In this document: positions 8,580 through 16,601 of the stretch, piece by piece
How the letters are laid out: every line of letters begins with the position of its first letter
How positions within the stretch are numbered: the stretch's first letter is position 1
Assembly (NCBI RefSeq): GCF_010731735.1
Contig: NZ_AP022588.1
Span: 1,240,001 to 1,304,000 of the forward strand
Reading direction: 5' to 3'
Origin: Mycolicibacterium sediminis
GTDB taxonomy: Bacteria; Actinomycetota; Actinomycetes; Mycobacteriales; Mycobacteriaceae
Length of the DNA stretch: 64,000 bases
The notes under the pieces: generated by a model
Told to the model about the DNA's origin: nothing
Seen by the model: the letters and a program-made list of their open reading frames with translations, nothing else
Databases searched by the model: none
Translations under genes and position numbers: made by a program

Positions 8580-9764
8580 CTAGAAGCCGAAGCCGAGCTG
8601 CGCGGGTACCTCGCAGGCGAAGGCGGCATCGAGCCTCGCGACGACCGCGGGATCGTCGCAGCGCAGCCGATTCGCCGCGGCGAACGTGGACGCACGGTGC
8701 GCACCCAGATACAGGCTGCCCAGCACCGCGAGGTCCATCGACACGTCCGGCTCGGCATCGGTGACCGCGCACCGCGCCCGGCCGTCGCGGACGTCGAGGG
8801 CGAACCGGCCACCACCGGACACGTCGAGGACCATCGACACGTCGGCGAGGTACGTGCGCGCCTCCAGCACCGTCGGGACGTCGACGATCCGGAGCCACAG
8901 TCCGTCCTCACGACCGGTGATGCGCACCAGCCGCGGGTCGGTCAGCAGGTACGGCAGCAGCTCGCCCGGCGGCGCCGTGACGGTGACCTCGTCGAACAGG
9001 TCCATGCCGAGCAGCGTCCGCCAGAGCGCGACACGAGCGTCGACGGTCACGGCCGCGAACTTGGTGACGCCCAACGACTTCCGCTCGCCCTCGCCGTGCA
9101 CGCGGTAGAAGACGAAGCCGTCGTCGTGCAGCAGGACGAAGAACGAGCTGCCACCGTGCCGCGACACCTCGCGGTCGCTGAACACCTCGTCCCACAGCTG
9201 CGGCGGCGTCGACAATCCGCCCGGCGTTCGCAGCCGCCACCGTTCGTAGATCTCCTCGAGCCGGGCGCGCTCGTCGAGCGGCCGGACGATCCTGACGCCG
9301 CCCGGATCCACTGCGTTGGCGCGGAAGTCGGCCGAACGGCTGTCCACGCTCAACGACTCGTCGATGGTCGCGGAGCCGTAGCCGAACCTGTCGTAGATGC
9401 CGGCCTCGGACGCCTGCAGTCCGGCGATCGGGTACGACCCCATCCGCTCGTGGAGTTCGGCCAGCAGGGTCCGCAGCACCCCGCGCCTGCGGTGCGTCGG
9501 GGACACACAGACCCAGGACACCCCGGCCATCGGCAGCACCGCGCCGCCCGGCACCGTCAGCCGGAGGTCGAGGTAGAACGCCATCCCGACGACGTCGCCG
9601 CCGTCGCAGGCCACGACCGCGCCGTCGGCGGGAATCAGCGTCCGCCACATGTCGTTGGCCTCGGTCGGCCGGAACGACCCGAAACAGGTGGCGGCCAGAA
9701 GCGACATGGCGGTCCAGTCGCCGTCCTCGGCGCTGCGAATGGCGAGGCCCGCTGTGGAAGACAT
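8580..9764 (-). CDS. Eis-like GNAT N-acetyltransferase
   Basis: The 394-residue protein has the Eis architecture: an N-terminal GNAT domain (acetyl-CoA loop RRRGVLRTLLAELHE, about residues 90-105), a second GNAT-like domain, and a C-terminal SCP2-like domain. The segment GIYDRFGYGSAT carries the tyrosine that in Eis acts as general acid. The protein ends in GFGF, so the terminal Phe carboxylate used by Eis as base is conserved. Eis proteins acetylate amines, including aminoglycosides and lysines; the substrate here is unknown. ATG at 9764 was chosen (GGAG upstream). The gene is divergent from the hydrolase gene by 67 bp and is not part of the M. tuberculosis ino1-Rv0045c neighbourhood. Confidence 0.88.
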   Translation of the reverse strand: MSSTAGLAIRSAEDGDWTAMSLLAATCFGSFRPTEANDMWRTLIPADGAVVACDGGDVVGMAFYLDLRLTVPGGAVLPMAGVSWVCVSPTHRRRGVLRTLLAELHERMGSYPIAGLQASEAGIYDRFGYGSATIDESLSVDSRSADFRANAVDPGGVRIVRPLDERARLEEIYERWRLRTPGGLSTPPQLWDEVFSDREVSRHGGSSFFVLLHDDGFVFYRVHGEGERKSLGVTKFAAVTVDARVALWRTLLGMDLFDEVTVTAPPGELLPYLLTDPRLVRITGREDGLWLRIVDVPTVLEARTYLADVSMVLDVSGGGRFALDVRDGRARCAVTDAEPDVSMDLAVLGSLYLGAHRASTFAAANRLRCDDPAVVARLDAAFACEVPAQLGFGF

Positions 9765-9831
9765 TGCTCCGACGGTGGCACAGCGCACCCGCGGTCGCAC
9801 CTCATTTTCGCCCGGTTTGTAGTGTCGAGCG

Positions 9832-10728
9832 ATGGCGGAGATTTCGGACGACGAACTGCTGGGCCTCGACGAGTTCGCGCTCCTGCCCGAGAACGCCGAA
9901 CAGATCGGCGTTGATTCGATTCCCGCCGTCACGCGCGTCGAGTCCGGCCCGATCAGTGGGCTGTCGTGGGGAGACGCGGCACCGGACGTCGTGTTCCTGC
10001 ACGGCGGCGGGCAGAACGCGCACACCTGGGACACCGTCATCCTCGGCCTGGGCGTGCCCGCGCTCGCGATCGACCTCCCCGGACACGGCCGTTCCGCGTG
10101 GCGCGAGGACGGCGACTACGGGCCACGACTCAACGCCGAGACGCTCATCCCCATGCTGCGGGAGTGGGCGCCGTCGCCGCGACTGGTGGTCGGCATGTCC
10201 CTGGGCGGGCTGACCGCGCTCCGGATCGCCGCGACAGCCCCCGACCTGGTTCCCGAACTCGTCCTCGTCGACGTCACGCCCTCGGCTCCCGAACGTCACG
10301 AGGAGATGACCAAGGCCCAGCTCGGCGCCGTGGCCCTGGTGCGCGGCGACCGCGAGTTCCCCAGCTTCGAGGCGATGCTCGACGTCACCGTGGCCGCCTC
10401 CCCGCACCGGGATCGGAAGTCTCTGCGGCGCGGCGTGTTCCACAACAGCAAGCACCTCGACGACGGCACCTGGACGTGGCGGTACGACTCCTTCCGCAAG
10501 GGCGACGGCTTCGAGGGGCTTTGGGACGACGTCCCCGCGATCACGATGCCCACGACCCTGGTCCGCGGCGCGAATTCGTTCTTCGTCAACGACGAGGACG
10601 CCGAGTCGTTCGCCGCCGGCGCGCCCGGCTTCCGCACGACCCACGTCGTCGCCGATTCCGGTCACTCCGTGCAGGGCGACCAACCGCGCGCGCTGGTCGA
10701 CATCCTGCGCGGCGTGCTGGGCCGGTGA
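9832..10728 (+). CDS. Alpha/beta-fold hydrolase, Rv0045c-like esterase
   Basis: A 298-residue alpha/beta hydrolase of the same length as M. tuberculosis Rv0045c, a characterised ester hydrolase. The oxyanion-hole strand FLHGGGQNAHTWD is near residues 59-70, the nucleophile elbow GMSLGG near 122-127, and the catalytic His is in DSGHSVQGDQP near residue 280. The N-terminal about 50 residues precede the core fold. The ATG at 9832 lies close to a divergent acetyltransferase gene. The natural substrate is not known. Confidence 0.9.
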   Translation: MAEISDDELLGLDEFALLPENAEQIGVDSIPAVTRVESGPISGLSWGDAAPDVVFLHGGGQNAHTWDTVILGLGVPALAIDLPGHGRSAWREDGDYGPRLNAETLIPMLREWAPSPRLVVGMSLGGLTALRIAATAPDLVPELVLVDVTPSAPERHEEMTKAQLGAVALVRGDREFPSFEAMLDVTVAASPHRDRKSLRRGVFHNSKHLDDGTWTWRYDSFRKGDGFEGLWDDVPAITMPTTLVRGANSFFVNDEDAESFAAGAPGFRTTHVVADSGHSVQGDQPRALVDILRGVLGR

Positions 10729-10765
10729 GCGCTTGACTGCTCGGCGATTCGGGTAGCCCTCCGGA

Positions 10766-10906
10766 ATGACTGCACCAGCAGAACCCGTAGAGCCGTTGAC
10801 GCCCGCCGAGACCCCGGAGCGCCTCACCCCGGAGGAGACGCCCGAGCGCCTCGTCCCGGTCGACCCGCCCGAGCCCGCGCCGGACACGGAACCCGCGCCC
10901 GCGTAA
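10766..10906 (+). CDS. Small Pro/Glu/Thr-rich protein, 46 residues
   Basis: A 46-residue open frame from ATG 10766 to TAA 10904-10906. It encodes MTAPAEPVEPLTPAETPERL followed by a second TPEETPERLVP copy and a Pro/Glu tail ending TEPAPA. It has no hydrophobic segment and no cysteine, and is predicted disordered and acidic. Codon third positions are GC-rich as in real genes here, and a weak CCTCCGGA lies in front of the ATG. It fills the gap between the hydrolase and phoX. It is not a recognised family; it could be a real small protein or a chance frame. Confidence 0.4.
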   Translation: MTAPAEPVEPLTPAETPERLTPEETPERLVPVDPPEPAPDTEPAPA

Positions 10907-10912
10907 GACTGC

Positions 10913-10962
10913 GTTCATCACCCGTCGCTCCGCTCGCCCCGGGCGTTCACCCGTTCGTTCAC
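10913..10962 (+). promoter_or_regulatory. Candidate Pho box upstream of phoX
   Basis: GTTCATCACCC at 10913, GTTCACCCGTTC at 10945 and GTTCACACCTGG at 10957 are direct GTTCAC repeats, the last two spaced 12 bp. RegX3/PhoP boxes of actinobacteria are direct repeats of about 11 bp with GTTCACC cores. The position 80-130 bp upstream of a phosphatase of the PhoX family fits phosphate-starvation control. Confidence 0.45.
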
Positions 10963-10993
10963 ACCTGGCCTCCTGGCGTCGATAGGTTCGCGA

Positions 10994-11023
10994 GCGACGC
11001 GGTCACAGCCCTGACCGCGTCGC
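10994..11023 (+). promoter_or_regulatory. Perfect hairpin in the phoX leader
   Basis: The arms GCGACGCGGTCA (10994-11005) and TGACCGCGTCGC (11012-11023) are a perfect 12-bp inverted repeat with a 6-nt loop, followed by TTTGCG. It ends 21 nt before the phoX ATG. As RNA it would be a very stable stem: an attenuator, a terminator for the upstream small frame, or a stabilising leader. As DNA it could be an operator. Confidence 0.6.
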
Positions 11024-11044
11024 TTTGCGAAAGGACCATCGGCG

Positions 11045-13120
11045 ATGGCGCTCGTCCCACTCAATCTGCTCGTGTCGCACGACGGGAAGTCGAAGCGGCA
11101 GCACATCCTCTGCCGGTACAAGTGCGGTGACGCGTGCTCGAAGCCCGTCCCCAACACCAGCGAAAACGAGTACTTCGGGGACATCGTCAAGGCGTTGTCT
11201 CGACGGTCGGTGCTGCAGGCCAGTGGCGTCGCCGTGCTCGCCGTCGGCGCAGGCTCAGTGCTGGCCGCGTGCTCGCCGGGTGAATCCAGCACGCCCGCAA
11301 CGTCGTCCGCAGCGCCCGCAGTGCCTCAAACGCTGCCCGGCATGAAGTTCGACGCCATTGCGCCCAACAGCTCGGACGCCGTCGTCATCCCCAGCGGATA
11401 CCAGCAGGGCGTCGTCATCAGCTGGGGCGACCCCGTTCTCCCCGGCGCACCGGGGTTCGACGTCGCCAAGCAGACCGCCGCCGGGCAGCGTCAGCAATTC
11501 GGGTTCAACAACGACTTCGCAGCCATGCTGCCGATCGAGGGACAAGCCGGCCGGTTCCTGCTCGTGACCAACTTCGAGTACGTCACGCCGCAATTCATGT
11601 TCCCCGGCTACCAGGCCGACGCTCCGACGCGCGAGCAGTTCGACATCGAGATCGCTGCAGTCGGCATGGGCGTCGTGGAGGTCGAGCGCACACCCCAGGG
11701 TGGCCTGCGCCCCGTGATGGGCCGCTACAACCGGCGCATCACCGCAGACACCCCGTTCACGCTGACCGGCCCCGCCGCGGGTGCGGACTTCGTCAAGACC
11801 GCCGCCGACCCTACCGGCCGCACCGTCGCGGGCACCTTCGCCAACTGCTCCGGCGGGGTCACCCCGTGGGGCACCGTCCTGTCCGGCGAGGAGAACTTCC
11901 ACACCTACTTCGGCGCGGCCGAGGGCGCACCCCCGGTGAACCCCGTGGACACGGAACGACACGACCGCTACGGCGTCAAGCTCGAACCCTCCGAATTACT
12001 CTGGGAGACATTCGATCCTCGCTTCGACGCAGCGAAGTCACCGAACGAGATGAACCGCTTCGGCTACGTCGTCGAGGTCAACCCGTGGGACCCCAACTCG
12101 ACGCCGGTCAAGCACTCCGCGATGGGCCGCCTCAAGCACGAGGGCGCCAATGTCTACGTCACCGGCGACGGCAGCGTGGTCGCCTACACCGGCGACGACG
12201 AGCGCTTCGACTACATGTACAAGTTCGTCTCGGCCAGGAAGATCCAGCCCGGACGCGATGCCGCCGCGATGGCCAACAACATGGCCATCCTCGACGAGGG
12301 CACGCTGTACGTCGCGAAGCTGACCAGCGACATCCCCGCGTCCGAGATCGACGGCTCGGGCACGCTGCCCGCCAAGGGCTCGTTCGCCGGCAGCGGCACG
12401 TGGCTGCCGCTGCTCAGGTCCGGTGCAGGCGGGCAGGCCGAGTCGCTGGTGCCCGGCATGAGCCCGCAGGAGGTCGCGGTGTTCACCCGCCTGGCCGCCG
12501 ACAAGGCGGGCGCCACCAAGATGGACCGCCCGGAGGACTTCGAGGCCAATCCGAAGACCGGCAAGGTGTACGTCGCACTGACCAACAACGACGAACGTGG
12601 CGCTCCCGGTGAGGCAGCCGTCGACGCGGTCAACCCCCGCAACGACAACAAGAGCGGACAGGTCCTCGAGATCACCGACGACCACACCGGCACCGAGTTC
12701 ACCTGGGACCTGCTGCTGGTCTGCGGCGACCCGGCCGCAGCCGACACCTACTTCGCCGGCTTCGACAAGACCAAGGTCAGCCCGATCTCCTGCCCCGACA
12801 ACCTCGCCTTCGACAGCCACGGCAACCTCTGGATCTCCACCGACGGCAACGCGCTGGACTCCAACGACGGCCTGTTCGCGGTCGCGCTCGACGGGCCCAA
12901 CCGGGGCGAGACCAAGCAGTTCCTCACCGTCCCACTGGGTGCGGAGACCTGCGGTCCGGTCATCACCGACGACTTCGTCACCGTGTCCGTGCAGCACCCG
13001 GGCGAGAACGACGACAACAGCATCGACGACCCGTTGTCCCGCTGGCCCGAGGGCGGCAACGGCACGGCGCGTCCGTCGGTGGTCGCGGTGTGGCGCAACG
13101 GCGGGAACATCGGGGTCTAG
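11045..13120 (+). CDS. PhoX family (DUF839) secreted alkaline phosphatase, Tat lipoprotein
   Basis: PhoX enzymes are calcium/iron-dependent monoesterases exported by Tat to release phosphate. The 691-residue protein has an N-terminal extension (residues 1-50) with a conserved cluster CRYKCGDAC. A twin-arginine signal SRRSVLQ (about residue 52) follows, with a hydrophobic core and a lipobox-like LAAC near residue 77. The catalytic body contains FGFNNDFAAMLPIEG, a TNFEYV stretch, GEENFHTYF and an NPWDPNS region, and the C-terminal LAFDSHGNLWISTDGN is a beta-propeller blade. Pho-box-like repeats and a hairpin lie upstream, suggesting phosphate control. No Rv0045c-Rv0044c counterpart is known in M. 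tuberculosis, so this is an insertion in the backbone. Confidence 0.88.
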   Translation: MALVPLNLLVSHDGKSKRQHILCRYKCGDACSKPVPNTSENEYFGDIVKALSRRSVLQASGVAVLAVGAGSVLAACSPGESSTPATSSAAPAVPQTLPGMKFDAIAPNSSDAVVIPSGYQQGVVISWGDPVLPGAPGFDVAKQTAAGQRQQFGFNNDFAAMLPIEGQAGRFLLVTNFEYVTPQFMFPGYQADAPTREQFDIEIAAVGMGVVEVERTPQGGLRPVMGRYNRRITADTPFTLTGPAAGADFVKTAADPTGRTVAGTFANCSGGVTPWGTVLSGEENFHTYFGAAEGAPPVNPVDTERHDRYGVKLEPSELLWETFDPRFDAAKSPNEMNRFGYVVEVNPWDPNSTPVKHSAMGRLKHEGANVYVTGDGSVVAYTGDDERFDYMYKFVSARKIQPGRDAAAMANNMAILDEGTLYVAKLTSDIPASEIDGSGTLPAKGSFAGSGTWLPLLRSGAGGQAESLVPGMSPQEVAVFTRLAADKAGATKMDRPEDFEANPKTGKVYVALTNNDERGAPGEAAVDAVNPRNDNKSGQVLEITDDHTGTEFTWDLLLVCGDPAAADTYFAGFDKTKVSPISCPDNLAFDSHGNLWISTDGNALDSNDGLFAVALDGPNRGETKQFLTVPLGAETCGPVITDDFVTVSVQHPGENDDNSIDDPLSRWPEGGNGTARPSVVAVWRNGGNIGV

Positions 13121-13141
13121 TTCTTCCGGCGAGCCACCCCG

Positions 13142-13200
13142 GCGAGCAGTCGTGAACTCCCCTGAATGTGCCCGGATGAGGGGAGTCCGCGTCTGCTCGC
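13142..13200. repeat. Nested inverted repeat, copy B
   Basis: Outer arms GCGAGCAG (13142-13149) and CTGCTCGC (13193-13200) with inner arms GAACTCCCCT (13154-13163) and AGGGGAGT (13179-13186). The sequence and spacing logic are the same as copy A at 815-892 (GCGAGCAGnCGTGAAC...). It sits directly after the phoX stop, as copy A sits after its gene, so both may act as 3' end structures. Confidence 0.6.
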
Positions 13201-13212
13201 GGGAGAAGGGGT

Positions 13213-14028
13213 ATGGGTAGAGACATGACTTCTCCCGAGCTTCCCGTCCGCGTCGCGGTCCAACTGCAGCCCCAGCACTCCTCGAATTACGGCCTCATGC
13301 GCGACGCCGTGAAGCGCGCCGAGGACATCGGCGTGGACGTCGCCTTCAACTGGGACCACTTCTTCCCGCTGTACGGCGATCCCGACGGTGCCCACTACGA
13401 GTGCTGGACCATGCTCGGCGCGTGGGCGGAGCAGACGTCGCGCATCGAGATCGGCGCCCTGGTGACGTGCAACTCCTACCGCAACCCCGAGCTGCTCGCC
13501 GACATGGCCCGCACCGTCGACAACATCTCCGACGGCAGGCTGATCCTCGGCATCGGCTCGGGCTGGAAGGAGAAGGACTACGACGAGTACGGCTACGAGT
13601 TCGGCACCGCGGGGAGCCGTCTCGACGACCTCGCCGGTGCGTTCCCCCGCATCGTCTCGCGGCTGGGCAAGCTCAACCCGCAGCCCGTTCGCGAGATCCC
13701 GATCCTGATCGGCGGCCAGGGCGAGAAGAAGACGCTGCGGATGGTCGCCGAGTACGCGCACATCTGGCACGGCTTCACCGACGCCAGCACCTACCCCGCC
13801 AAGGCCGAGGTGCTCGACCGGCACTGCGCCGACGTCGGCCGCGACCCGGCGGCCATCGAGCGGTCCTCGGGCGTGCCGGAGAAGGACGTCGACACGATGA
13901 TCGCCGGCGCAGAGTCGCTCGTCGGCCTGGGCGTCACCCTGCTGACCATGGGCGTCAACGGACCGGACTACGACCTCGCGCCCGCCGAGGCTCTGGTCCG
14001 CTGGCGCGACGACCGCGCCAAGGGGTAG
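13213..14028 (+). CDS. LLM-class F420-dependent oxidoreductase (Rv0044c-like)
   Basis: A 271-residue luciferase-like monooxygenase fold protein. Typical features: NWDHFFPLYGDPDG near residues 50-63, the EIGALVTCNSYRNPELLADM stretch, and DGRLILGIGSGWKEKDY for flavin-type cofactor binding. The family in mycobacteria mostly uses F420; the substrate is unknown. The ATG at 13213 has GGAG at 13202-13205, 7 nt upstream. An in-frame ATG at 13225 would give 267 residues and is also possible. It precedes the GntR gene by 50 bp, in the same order as Rv0044c-Rv0043c. Confidence 0.88.
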   Translation: MGRDMTSPELPVRVAVQLQPQHSSNYGLMRDAVKRAEDIGVDVAFNWDHFFPLYGDPDGAHYECWTMLGAWAEQTSRIEIGALVTCNSYRNPELLADMARTVDNISDGRLILGIGSGWKEKDYDEYGYEFGTAGSRLDDLAGAFPRIVSRLGKLNPQPVREIPILIGGQGEKKTLRMVAEYAHIWHGFTDASTYPAKAEVLDRHCADVGRDPAAIERSSGVPEKDVDTMIAGAESLVGLGVTLLTMGVNGPDYDLAPAEALVRWRDDRAKG

Positions 14029-14078
14029 CGCCGAGGCCATTCCCCCGGGCGTGGCAGCGTGAGACACTTCACCACGCC

Positions 14079-14756
14079 ATGCCCAAGAAGTACGGGGTCA
14101 AAGAGAAGGATCTGGTGGTCACGCACGTCGTGAACCTGATCCTGACGGGCAAGCTGCGCTCCGGTGACCGGCTGGACCGCACCGAGATCGCCGACGAGCT
14201 GGGGCTGAGCCGAGTTCCCGTGCAGGAGGCGCTCGTTCAGCTCGAGCGCGACGGCGTGGTGTCCACCCGCTACCACCGCGGCGCCTTCGTCGAACGCTTC
14301 GACGAGAACGCCGTGCGCGAGCACCACGAGCTGTACGGCGTACTCAACGGCATCGCGTCGGCGCGCGCGGCCGAGCACCCGACCGCCGAGCTGACCGACG
14401 AACTCGGCGGCGTGCTCGACGGGCTACGCAGCGGTCCGGAGCCGAAGGGCCTGCAGGAGGGCGCCGTCCGGTTCCGGCGCGCCGTCGTCGACCGCTACGC
14501 CGGGCCCCGCCTGCAGGCCGCCATCATCGCCGCCACGACGCTGATGCCGAGCACGTTCTGGCCGGTCTACTTCGACGGTCACGGCGAGCTGGTGGACCTC
14601 TACGAGGCGGAGCTGGCCGCGATCTCGGGACACGCCCCCGAGGCCGCCCGCGCCGCCTGCGTGCGGCGTGCCGCCATCATGGGCCAGACCATGGTGGCCG
14701 AACTGGTTCGGCGGCGCGTCATCCCGCCGTCGCACTTCCCGACCGTTTCATTCTGA
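14079..14756 (+). CDS. GntR family transcriptional regulator (Rv0043c-like)
   Basis: A 225-residue regulator with an N-terminal winged helix (LRSGDRLDRTEIADELGLSR, VPVQEALVQLERDGVV, about residues 25-65) and a C-terminal helical effector domain resembling FCD. The ATG at 14079 follows ACCACGCC with only a weak Shine-Dalgarno. It is followed after 48 bp by an amino-acid ABC transporter operon on the same strand that is not next to it in M. tuberculosis. It may regulate that transporter, but no operator was identified. Confidence 0.88.
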   Translation: MPKKYGVKEKDLVVTHVVNLILTGKLRSGDRLDRTEIADELGLSRVPVQEALVQLERDGVVSTRYHRGAFVERFDENAVREHHELYGVLNGIASARAAEHPTAELTDELGGVLDGLRSGPEPKGLQEGAVRFRRAVVDRYAGPRLQAAIIAATTLMPSTFWPVYFDGHGELVDLYEAELAAISGHAPEAARAACVRRAAIMGQTMVAELVRRRVIPPSHFPTVSF

Positions 14757-14804
14757 ACGCGGGTAAGTGGGCGGCCATCGGGCGGCGACCGTTACGTTCT
14801 CCTG

Positions 14805-16601
14805 ATGACGCGCGACGGGTTGCTCAAGACCACCGTCCTGTTCCTCGTCCTCGCGACGATGTTCGGCCTGGGCATGGCGGCGCCGAGCGCACGTGCCGAC
14901 CAGTGCGCGCCGCCGGGCGAGCAGAGCGCGAGCGCGCTGCCGACCAACCTCGCGGAGGCCGCGCAGGGACCGGGCGCGGACAAGTACACGACCCCCACCG
15001 TCGAACCGCTCGCGAGCATCGACGTCAACCGGCTGGGCCTCGGCACCCCGGGCGTCCTCACCGTGGGAACCCTGTCGGATGCACCGCCGAGCATCTGCAT
15101 CGATTCGAGCGGCCAGTTCACCGGCTTCGACAACGAGCTACTGCGCGCCGTCGCCGAGAAGCTGGGGTTGCGGGTCAACTTCGTCGGTACCGACTTCTCC
15201 GGCCTGCTCGCGCAGGTGGCGTCGCGGCGCTTCGACGTGGGGTCGTCGTCGATCACCACCACCGACGCCCGTCGGCAGACCGTCGGATTCACCAACGGCT
15301 ACGACTTCGGCTACTTCTCCCTGGTGGTGCCGGGCGGCTCTCCGATCAAGGGGTTCGGCGACCTGGCGGCCGGGCAGCGGATCGGCGTCGTGCAGGGCAC
15401 GGTGCAGGAGGCCTACGTCGTCGACACCCTCGGCCTGGACCCCGTGAAGTTCCCGGACTACAACACCCTGTACGCCAGCCTCAAGACGCGGCAGATCGAC
15501 GCGTGGGTGGCCCCGTCGCAGCAGGCGCAGGGCACCATCCAGGCGGGCGATCCGACCGAGATCATCGAGAACACGTTCAGCCTGGACAACTTCGTCGCCT
15601 ACGCGGTTGCCAAGGAGAACCAGCCGCTCATCGACGCGCTCAACTCGGGTCTGGACGCCGTGATCGCCGACGGCACCTGGGCGCGGCTCTACACCGACTG
15701 GGTGCCCCGCGCGCTGCCGAACGGATGGAAGCCCGGATCCAAGGCCGCGCCGGTACCGCAGCTGCCCGACTTCACCGCGATCGCGGCCGCCGGCGCCGCC
15801 GAGGCGGGCCCGCGGGCGGCACCACCGGCGCCGAAGTCGACACTCGCGCAACTCAAGGACACGTTCCTCGACTGGGATCTCTACCGGCAGGCCATCCCCG
15901 ACCTGTTCAAGACCGGCCTGCCGAACACGCTCATCCTGACGTTCTGCGCCAGCATCATCGGGCTGGTGCTCGGCATGGGACTCGCCGTCGCCGGAATCTC
16001 GCGGTCCCGCTGGCTGAGGTGGCCCGCCCGGATCTACACCGACATCTTCCGCGGCCTGCCCGAGGTCGTCATCATTTTGCTGATCGGACTCGGCATCGGG
16101 CCGATCGTCGGCGGGCTCACGGGCAACAACCCCTACCCGCTCGGCATCGCCGCACTCGGCCTGATGGCCGGAGCGTACATCGGCGAGATCTTCCGCTCCG
16201 GCATCCAGAGCGTGGAGGCCGGCCAGCTGGAGGCCTCGCGCGCACTGGGTTTCAGCTACTCGAGTTCGATGCAGCTGGTCGTGATCCCGCAAGGTATCCG
16301 ACGGGTGTTGCCCGCGTTGGTCAATCAGTTCATCTCGCTGCTGAAGGCGTCGTCGCTGGTGTACTTCCTCGGCCTCATCGCCAGCCAGCGCGAACTGTTC
16401 CAGGTGGGCCGTGACCTCAACGCGCAGACCGGCAACCTCTCGCCACTGGTCGCCGCGGGCATCTTCTACCTCGCCCTGACCATCCCGCTGACGCACCTCG
16501 TCAACTTCATCGACAACCGGTTGCGCAGCGGCCGCGCCCAGACCGAACCGGACGACCCGCTCGGCCCGGCGGATCCGATCCGGACCCAGGAGATGGTGTG
16601 A
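14805..16601 (+). CDS. Amino-acid ABC transporter, fused substrate-binding protein and permease
   Basis: A 598-residue fusion. A signal sequence (residues 1-28, LFLVLATMFGLGMAAPSARA) is followed by a SBP_bac_3 binding domain (about 80-305: TVGTLSDAPPSICIDSSG, GFDNELLRAVAEKLGL, SSSITTTDARRQTVGF), a linker, and a GlnP/HisM-type permease domain (about 360-580) with TGLPNTLILTFCASIIG and the EAA-loop region ASRALGFSYSSSMQLVVIPQ. Such fusions tether the binding protein to the membrane. The stop overlaps the ATPase start by 4 nt. Polar amino acids such as glutamine or glutamate are the likely cargo by family. Confidence 0.93.
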   Translation: MTRDGLLKTTVLFLVLATMFGLGMAAPSARADQCAPPGEQSASALPTNLAEAAQGPGADKYTTPTVEPLASIDVNRLGLGTPGVLTVGTLSDAPPSICIDSSGQFTGFDNELLRAVAEKLGLRVNFVGTDFSGLLAQVASRRFDVGSSSITTTDARRQTVGFTNGYDFGYFSLVVPGGSPIKGFGDLAAGQRIGVVQGTVQEAYVVDTLGLDPVKFPDYNTLYASLKTRQIDAWVAPSQQAQGTIQAGDPTEIIENTFSLDNFVAYAVAKENQPLIDALNSGLDAVIADGTWARLYTDWVPRALPNGWKPGSKAAPVPQLPDFTAIAAAGAAEAGPRAAPPAPKSTLAQLKDTFLDWDLYRQAIPDLFKTGLPNTLILTFCASIIGLVLGMGLAVAGISRSRWLRWPARIYTDIFRGLPEVVIILLIGLGIGPIVGGLTGNNPYPLGIAALGLMAGAYIGEIFRSGIQSVEAGQLEASRALGFSYSSSMQLVVIPQGIRRVLPALVNQFISLLKASSLVYFLGLIASQRELFQVGRDLNAQTGNLSPLVAAGIFYLALTIPLTHLVNFIDNRLRSGRAQTEPDDPLGPADPIRTQEMV

